NCBI GenBank assembly: GCA_021307315.1
Contig: JAJSPD010000042.1
Coordinates: 248,001 to 312,000, forward strand
Source of the DNA: Bisporella sp. PMI_857
Taxonomy: Eukaryota; Ascomycota; Leotiomycetes; Helotiales; Helotiaceae
DNA: 64,000 bases
Reading direction: 5' to 3'
Part shown: positions 57,750 through 64,000 of the stretch, piece after piece
Numbering within the stretch: the first letter of the stretch is position 1
Layout of the letters: each line of letters opens with the position of its first letter
The notes under the pieces: generated by a model
What the model was told of the DNA's origin: nothing
Database searches by the model: none
Seen by the model: the letters and a program-made list of their open reading frames with translations, nothing else
Program-made: the position numbers and the translations under genes

Positions 57750-58571
57750 GTTATCGATATGTGAATGAACACATTCCCAGCATGCGACAAGTGGGGACAA
57801 CAGCAGCAGCAGGAAGTGGTCAAAAAATGAGCGGTAATGGGGAATTCGTAGATGGAGATTCCAAGCTTCAAAGCGGAGGTTTAAGGCTGTCACGCGGCCG
57901 AAGTAGGAAGGAAGATCAAGACCAAAAACAGAAGACGCAATAGGAATTACGTAGATAGATTTATATATACACCCTCCAGCTGCTTCAATTACAATAAAAG
58001 GAGCAACTTTGTATAAGACATATGTGAATCAAGTGGTTTACCCGTGGTCTGCAAGAATTATCGAAGCTGTAGCTGTGGAGGTTTTTCCCGAGCGGCATGA
58101 TGGTGTGTGACACTGCAGGAAACATTCCTTTGGGCTCGTAAAACGTTCTCCTGACCTATTCGACTCATCACAGGCAACAATATCTAGACGCGATGACCCC
58201 TATCACTTGGTACAGCTATGAGGCTCTGAAACAATCATGTGTTGGTTCTCATCATTGCAAAATAACTAACAGGATGCTGAAATGTTTGACCATCTGGCGC
58301 TCCTGTAACAAGTAGAGAAAAAGCAAGTACAGGCCCTATCAACGCGCTAGAATGACGCCCTTTACTCGGCTATCTGCACAGCCTAAAGCCAGCTATCCGA
58401 CAGAAACATTCCGACCCGGCGGCTCTTCAAACACTCTAAAATTAACCGATGCGCCCGCTTCCGTGCCTCTCTCCTCCTCCTCCTCCTTCTAGTTCTGCCT
58501 GTTGATTTCTACGTCCTCAAATCACTTTTCATGACAGTTTACATACGGAGTGATTAGCATCGGCATATAAG
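57750..58571. other. Divergent intergenic region
   Basis: About 820 bp between the ClC and Iah1-like genes. Contains a CTC-rich tract near 58465-58490 that is probably 5' UTR or promoter of the + gene. No gene supported. Confidence 0.5.
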
Positions 58572-60052
58572 ATGGCAGAACAAAAGAAATACTCCCAGAT
58601 CATTCTATTTGGTGAGTAATTCCTTCCTGCCTCCTCACGTCCTCTGACCATACTTTTCAGGTGATTCCATAATTCAGGTAAGCCAGCCTAGCTAACAGGT
58701 CGGATGTCTTGGTACACGATTCTATGCCTAAGAAGCCAGTTCTATGCTCACTTGATAGCCCTTCCTTGATATTACAAGTCACAAAAGATGGGGATGGCAT
58801 CCAAAAACAGGCTGGCGCTCTCTGCTTTGGCTCCTTCCCCGACTGGCTACCCGATATTGATGCAGACTACCTTATCTTTTATCTCGAGATCCATCTCTTC
58901 TCACCGAATTCTGTACTCTATCATGTAGCTAATTTCAACACAAGTACGCTGGCAGCCTCAGCAATGGTGGATATAATTTTGGCGCCGGACTAGCAGAACG
59001 CAAGTTCAAACTCTGCAATATCTGCCTTCTTCCATGTTACTAATACTGACACAGACTGTTCACGAAGACTCGAGTAAGTTAGAGCTCGTATGCCTGGCTT
59101 TCTCCACTGCCTCGCCAGCATTGTCTTGGGAGATCTGAATATCACCTCCTACAGCCGATTCACTAAACATAAATCGTGTCTAGTGTCATCAATAGAGGAT
59201 TAAGCGGTTGTAAGTGCATATTTTTCCTAGTACGTTCAAACAACATAGGTTAACTAGGATTCAGATAATTCTGCTCAAGCCTTGAAAGTGCTCCCAGATA
59301 TCATCCCAAATCCTTCCGCTGCTAAGGTTGATTATCTTGTAAGCCCATGTCCGTCCTAAAAATATGAGCAAGCCCACATCTAACACGGAAAGCTTATTCT
59401 CTTTGGAGCAAACGACGCCTGTCTCCCAGACTGCCCAACCAAGCAGCACATTCCTTTGTCCGAGTACCGCGAGAATCTAAAAAAGATCATCACCCACCCT
59501 TCAGTCAAAGCACACAATCCTACCATTCTTCTCGTCACACCTCCCATCGTCAATGAAGTTCATCTTGGTGTCGAAGATAAGAAAAAAGGCTTTCCTGAAG
59601 TCAGCAGACGTAATGATTTCACCAGCCAATATGCCACTACAGTTCGAGAAATTGTGGCCGAAGTAGCAAGTCCTAAGTTGCAATTAATTGATCTCTGGAA
59701 CGCATTGCAAAACATCAGCGCTGCTGCTTCTGCAAACGAGTAAGTATTCTCTTTCTATATGGCTCATCTACCACAAGGACGAGCCCGGGCTAATAATATG
59801 GCAGCGACGATCCACAAAAGTTTCCTAGAAACCAGAGCGGAGACAGTGAAGTCTTGAGAAACTTGCTAGTCGACGGTCTACATCTGACTGGTGATGGATA
59901 CAAGATATTCCTTGGGGGCATCCTCCCACTTGTTGGTCCGACTTGGGCGCAAGAGCCGCTTGAGGAGCCTTCCTGGGTCTTTCCGTAAGGTTCCTTCCGC
60001 CATCGCCGAATATTACTGACGAAGCAGGTACTGGACTAATGCTCCTCAATGA
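58572..60052 (+). CDS. IAH1: SGNH/GDSL esterase, isoamyl-acetate hydrolase-like (Iah1)
   Basis: Nine exons splice in frame to 260 aa: 58572-58611, 58661-58677, 58945-58999, 59055-59073, 59184-59209, 59265-59338, 59393-59739, 59805-59984 and 60028-60052. Five of them are under 60 nt (17, 55, 19, 26 and 25 besides the 40-nt first exon). The intron after 58999 needs a GC-AG donor (GCAAGT). The SGNH blocks are FGDSIIQ (nucleophile Ser, block I), NGGYNFGAGLAE, RRLDVINRGLSGYNSAQALKVLP (Gly block II), LILFGANDACLP (Asn, block III) and LLVDGLHLTGDGYKIF (Asp/His, block V). The C-terminus WVFPYWTNAPQ matches the family only if the last microexon is used. Iah1 hydrolyses acetate esters such as isoamyl acetate in yeast. 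Length matches (yeast 238 aa). Confidence 0.88.
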
Positions 60053-61390
60053 GACATCTCATTCCTATGGATATTTGGTATAATCACGGCGGAGTGAAAC
60101 TTTGCTCTGGTATATCTTATCAACGCATTAGCGCAGCAAAGATTGTCCAACGACGGATAATGAAATAGAATACGTTGTAGAGGTCAAGCAAATCACAGAA
60201 TCTTGTTCCTCTCAGTTTACAACTCTATCTTCCATACTGAGAAATTCGTTCTACGGCAAAACAATTCCGGTCTATCTTTCCCCACAATCCATTCCATGCG
60301 TGGTCGAAACTTCCATAATCTTCTAATCTCACGTTGTAAGCATTGACACAACGCCTACGATCTCCCAAAACGAGGAAAATACTAGCGCAATCCTTAACTC
60401 TTCTCCTGTCGCTCGAATCCCATCGTGAACCACCTCACCAGCAGACAAACCAATCCCTGTTCCCCAACATACACTGATCGCTATCGCTCCTTAAGCTTCC
60501 CTCCGCCTCCACCCGCACCGCCCCTTCTATCCGCCACCGGTTCCTCAAACAATAACATCCGCTGGCTCCGTTGATTCGTATTCAAGAAGATCCACCTTCC
60601 GTAAGTAATCAAACTCCCCAACGCCAACCCCAGATACCGATACACCTGGTACTAAAACGGGTTCTCTACCCATCTCGCCTCCCAAACCTACCGAGCCCAC
60701 TCCATCCATTCCTCCCATCTCCCCTCATGGGTCTGAGCTTGAGCCATCGCCGCTTGCAATTATTTACCTAGCTCTGCGCTTGGGCGTGGTCATGATATGA
60801 TGTGGTAATCTCGCACTTTCTTGTAGACTTATTATCGAGAGTTGATTATTGTCTCTTTTTTTTTAATGCAAGATCGGATGATACTAAACCTGCGGCGCTT
60901 TCGATGAACGAATATATACGAATTTTACGGGGAAGAGGAGGGAGTGAATGTGTAAAGGGTAGGTGTAAAGGGGAGGCGCCATATGATACAGGTCGTGCAA
61001 TCAAGGGGTGTTGAAAGTGTTTTGTGTGCGGTGGGAGGGGATGGTTGGTTGCGCCAAGTTTATCTCAGGAACATGTTGTTTGATAATGAATACCCTATTT
61101 CTGGTGTTTTCGCAATGCATTATATTATTTTAAAAACTGTTTAGGCACGAAATTCGACTCACGAATAAAACCTCACGGTTCTGGAAAACGAAGCATTGCT
61201 CCTGCCATGAACACAAGGTATCTTTCCCAAAAGAGAACCTGTGCCCTTTTTATAATGCACATGTATCGTCTCTTCAGTCATACCTATTCAACTCCGCAAA
61301 TCAAGTAAATCAGTTCGTCAATTCATGCACCAATGCCAAAGCAGAGATCCGTCAATATACAGTAAAGACTTGAACATTCACACACGCCTG
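60053..61390. other. Convergent intergenic region
   Basis: About 1.3 kb between convergent genes. The open frames at 60571-60771 and 60802-61014 have no recognisable features. Long C-rich stretch 60440-60560 and T-run near 60856. No gene supported. Confidence 0.5.
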
Positions 61391-63071
61391 CTATGCACCG
61401 TAATGATCGTCGCCATCATCCGCCTTGGTCATTTTCACATTTCCACTATCGTCAGGATTGACTTGTGGTCCACCAGAATCTTCGTCATCAGAAATAACAA
61501 ACATAGGTGTCTTGACCTTTGCGACTCGTAGGCGGCGAGAACGGGCCTTCGTACTGCGAGTGGGTCGCCGGGCAACGGGTTTTGATGTATTTGCAGTTAT
61601 TGCTGATGATGATGCTCGAGCTTGAACCGCCCTAGAGGTTAGATTAACTTCGGAATGTGAGGTAGTTTCTTCGATTGGAGCATTGCCATGAAGCATCACA
61701 GCCTCAGGAGCTGGATCATATGGAACTGGAATGCCTGCAGAAAGAGATTGGTCGCCATTGTCCTGTGCTAAATTTCCAGAGGCAGCCTCTGCATATTCCT
61801 TTGTTGTAGGAGCACGTTGCGGCTTTCGGCCACTAATTTTAGCAATGACGCCGGGTTGGTGGGCACGCTTTCCACCAGTCCGCCATTGGTAGGTACGCTT
61901 GGCGACACGAGGACCAGACCTGGTTGTTGCCTTTCGCTTTTTGGTGTGGTTTATAATCTCTGCATTTGCAACGAAGAGTCCAGGATCGGCAGCTGCTGCT
62001 GCAACACGCTCAGGATGCACAACCAATGCTTGAGAATCAGACTGGAAGTTCATTATGATTGCCTTGTCACGGTCACCTGTCCATTTCTCATATGTGACAA
62101 TAGAACCAGCTCGCTCAAAATTCTTGTCGTTGCCGCCTCGATAACCCTTAGTATAACGCTTCATCAACTCATCAGCCTCAGTCGACATGGTTTGCACGAC
62201 ATTTGGCTTGTGTTGGTAGCCTAATCTGTCGCGGGCTTCATTCTCTTTGGGAAAGCTTATAATGTGCTCGTCATCTCCAAAGGTAAGGCGGGTAATGTCG
62301 ACCATAGAAGGGCAAGGAGCACGAAGGTCTAGCTCGGGACTATCATCAATATCGCTCCAGTCGGGGTTGCATTCGAACCCAGTGATGTTAGCAAGGGTGA
62401 CTGCCTCTTGTTCAGCACAGAATTTCTCGGCGTGATTCTGATCTACATCATCGGTGAAGATTTGAAAGTCATCAGAGGTGACAGAGGGCTGAACACTGTT
62501 AGTTTTGTAATGTTTGTGAATTTATGAAACAATAAGTTGTGACATAAGGTAACCGTTCGGAGAATAGGGGTACGTCCATAATGGGACTAGTACTTGATCC
62601 ATGTCACCATAACGACAACCGATGGGCAATCAACGACAATGATTTTTTTAACGGTGAGTATTCTATAATGACTGATGAAAAACGTAATATCGCGGGTGCC
62701 TTAAATGTGCATACAGCCAGGGAACATTGAAATTGTGTACTTACCACAGGGGAAGGAGAGAGCTCTCGAGGAGGAACACGCGGGGTTGGCTTGATCTGAG
62801 TGTTGTTGCCAAACAAGGCTGCGTTTGCAAAGCGACGAGCTCCAAGTCGCTTTGGCGTTGCAGAGTTGACATTGCAACCAGGAATATTGGAGAGGATGCT
62901 TGGATCGTTGATATCATCGTCATCGGAATCGATGAAAGGGCTGCTAACAATCGTGCTTCGGTGTAAGCCTCGTGAAGCCTGCAGAAACAATATTTTAGCG
63001 ACAGCGGAGTCTACGCTCTGGCATCAACGGGGAGGGGATGGGGAATATGAGTCTGATATACTTACCTGCAT
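61391..63071 (-). CDS. Unrecognised fungal protein, likely nuclear
   Basis: Three exons (63071-63066, 62978-62745, 62488-61391) splice in frame to 445 aa. Exon 1 is only ATG-CAG, so the start is uncertain and an upstream exon is possible. The N-terminal 80 residues are acidic then basic (SSPFIDSDDDDINDPSIL). The middle holds the most structured part: ITRLTFGDDEHIISFPKENE, a TKGYRGGNDKNFERAGSI stretch, TYEKWTGDRDKAIIMNF and LFVANAEIINHTKKRK. The C-terminal half is rich in Arg, Lys, Ser and Ala with several basic clusters (RRPTRSTKARSRRLRVAKVK) that look like nuclear localisation signals, then an acidic end. No known domain was recognised. Chromatin or transcription-related function is a guess from composition. 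Confidence 0.6.
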
Positions 63072-64000
63072 GTTGTAGTAGGGATACACTGAGATATCGC
63101 TATTCTCTCCTATAATACTATCATAATGCAGCGAGGAGAAAGCAATGGCTGGCCACCCTGCAAATAGTTGATCCAGGAAGCAAAGCCGAGGGCTGTAGTG
63201 GGAAGTGGGCAAGGTAAATAAGGTAATAATGAGGAAAGAAAGAGGGTAGCGGTTCTAGATTGAAAGTATACTAGGGTTTGGCCAGTGAGAGCCCTCGACT
63301 GATTCACTGAAAGGGAAGCGGTTAGCTTCCTCCAAATTATTGTTATCGCAAAATGAGTAGAAAGCGATGTCAGGAAATACCTGAAGCTGATGTTTGAACC
63401 AAGTAAGGAAAGAATCTGCGTGTGTATCGCTGCAGGATGGGTCCTTATCGTGCGGTGAGAACAGGCGGTTGGCGCAAGGCTTACGAACAAGCCGCACGAG
63501 GGAAGGAAATGGCGATTGAGAGACAAGGCTGATGATGTATGTGAATCGAGGAAGCACCTACTTTACACATACGGGCTTGGAAGTTGTGGTATCATTCAAG
63601 AGCATATGAAGAATACATTGTATCTTAATAGCCAGGCCGCGGAAACCTCACCTGGGCGGTGCATTGACAGCTCATGGCATGGAACCTTCCACTGCGCAGA
63701 AACCTCAGTTTAGAGAAACTAAATCTTGGTTATAATGTTCGCTCTCAGTTAAACCTCATCCCCTGCGCTGAACTCTCCTCCACTGTGCAGATTCCCACGC
63801 CCTAATATTTTAGGCGCATTGAGACGTCTACTTTGCGAAAACCCACTCATAGAGCGGAAACCTCAACATGGAGAATGTATGCATCGAAATATGGGACACA
63901 ATTGTACTTGCTGCTCGCTCCCAACCGTTACTGCTGACAATATGAGGAGGACAACCCCCCCCAAAAAAAGAAAAAAAAAAGAAACAAGGCTGACAGACTT
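63072..64000. other. Upstream region with recurring AAACCTCA word
   Basis: No gene supported. The octamer AAACCTCA occurs at about 63643, 63701, 63751 and 63858, two copies preceded by GCGG. A C8-A7 run at 63955-63969 is followed by more A-rich sequence. This may be the promoter of a gene beyond the window. Confidence 0.4.

Noticed and set aside
58709..58993. 94-codon frame within the Iah1-like gene
   Set aside because: It covers an intron and out-of-frame exon 3. The correct exon frame gives the SGNH motifs.
62370..62385. GGTTCGAA-like word suggesting a tRNA B-box
   Set aside because: It lies inside the coding exon of the 61391-63071 gene and no tRNA arms can be folded around it.
1..64000. 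CRISPR array, rRNA, tRNA or intact transposon
   Set aside because: No regularly spaced repeats, no transposase or reverse-transcriptase frames, and no foldable tRNA were seen by eye. A tRNAscan and repeat search would be decisive.

Overview
The window is nuclear DNA of a filamentous ascomycete (Pezizomycotina). The evidence is short GT-AG introns (mostly 42-150 nt), and the presence of HET, PTH11/rhodopsin-like, GMC oxidoreductase, DUF4246, CVNH and SesB-like families. Pezizomycotina-type versions of housekeeping genes (Pfs2, Cwc15, Rrp45, Pex8, Ste14) point the same way. The class is not certain; Leotiomycetes would fit, but that is a guess. Gene models were spliced by hand from the sequence. 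Nearly all were checked by reading-frame continuity across every junction.

Layout. 1-0.97 kb: 3' part missing of a conserved fungal protein (-). 1.6-9.8 kb: a 13-exon giant gene (+) joining a ZNFX1/Upf1-type helicase, Cys/His-rich zinc-finger segments and three CbxX-type AAA+ modules. 11.5-12.7 kb: rhodopsin-like membrane protein (-). 15.7-20.2 kb: secreted GMC oxidoreductase and an intronless HET-domain protein. 21.2-25.4 kb: DGAT1-type acyltransferase, then the divergent RNA-processing pair Rrp45 and Cwc15. 26.5-27.7 kb: a repetitive DSYG protein built from tiny exons. 28.2-32.1 kb: Pfs2 (with an apparent frameshift in its tail) and mitochondrial nuclease Nuc1. 33.3-38.3 kb: DUF4246 protein and a Zrt3-like ZIP transporter. 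39.0-39.9 kb: a decayed Oma1-like peptidase. 40.5-41.1 kb: small secreted CVNH-like protein. 44.2-46.0 kb: SesB-like hydrolase ending in a CaaX box. 46.6-47.4 kb: intronless alpha/beta hydrolase. 48.3-63.1 kb: Pex8, Tmem170-like protein, maltose-type acetyltransferase, Ste14, ClC channel, Iah1-like esterase, and an unrecognised acidic/basic protein.

The dense, conserved housekeeping blocks (21-38 kb, 48-63 kb) alternate with gene-poor, more AT-rich stretches (9.8-11.5, 12.7-15.7, 38.3-40.5, 41.1-44.2 kb) that border the accessory genes. The genes form no single pathway. Three of them (the helicase-AAA fusion, the HET protein and the SesB-like hydrolase) belong to families linked to RNA surveillance, self/non-self recognition or programmed death in fungi. 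The CaaX-ending SesB-like protein is the most unusual design here, and the enzyme class that finishes CaaX processing (Ste14) is encoded 7 kb away. I saw no intact transposon, rRNA, tRNA or CRISPR array.
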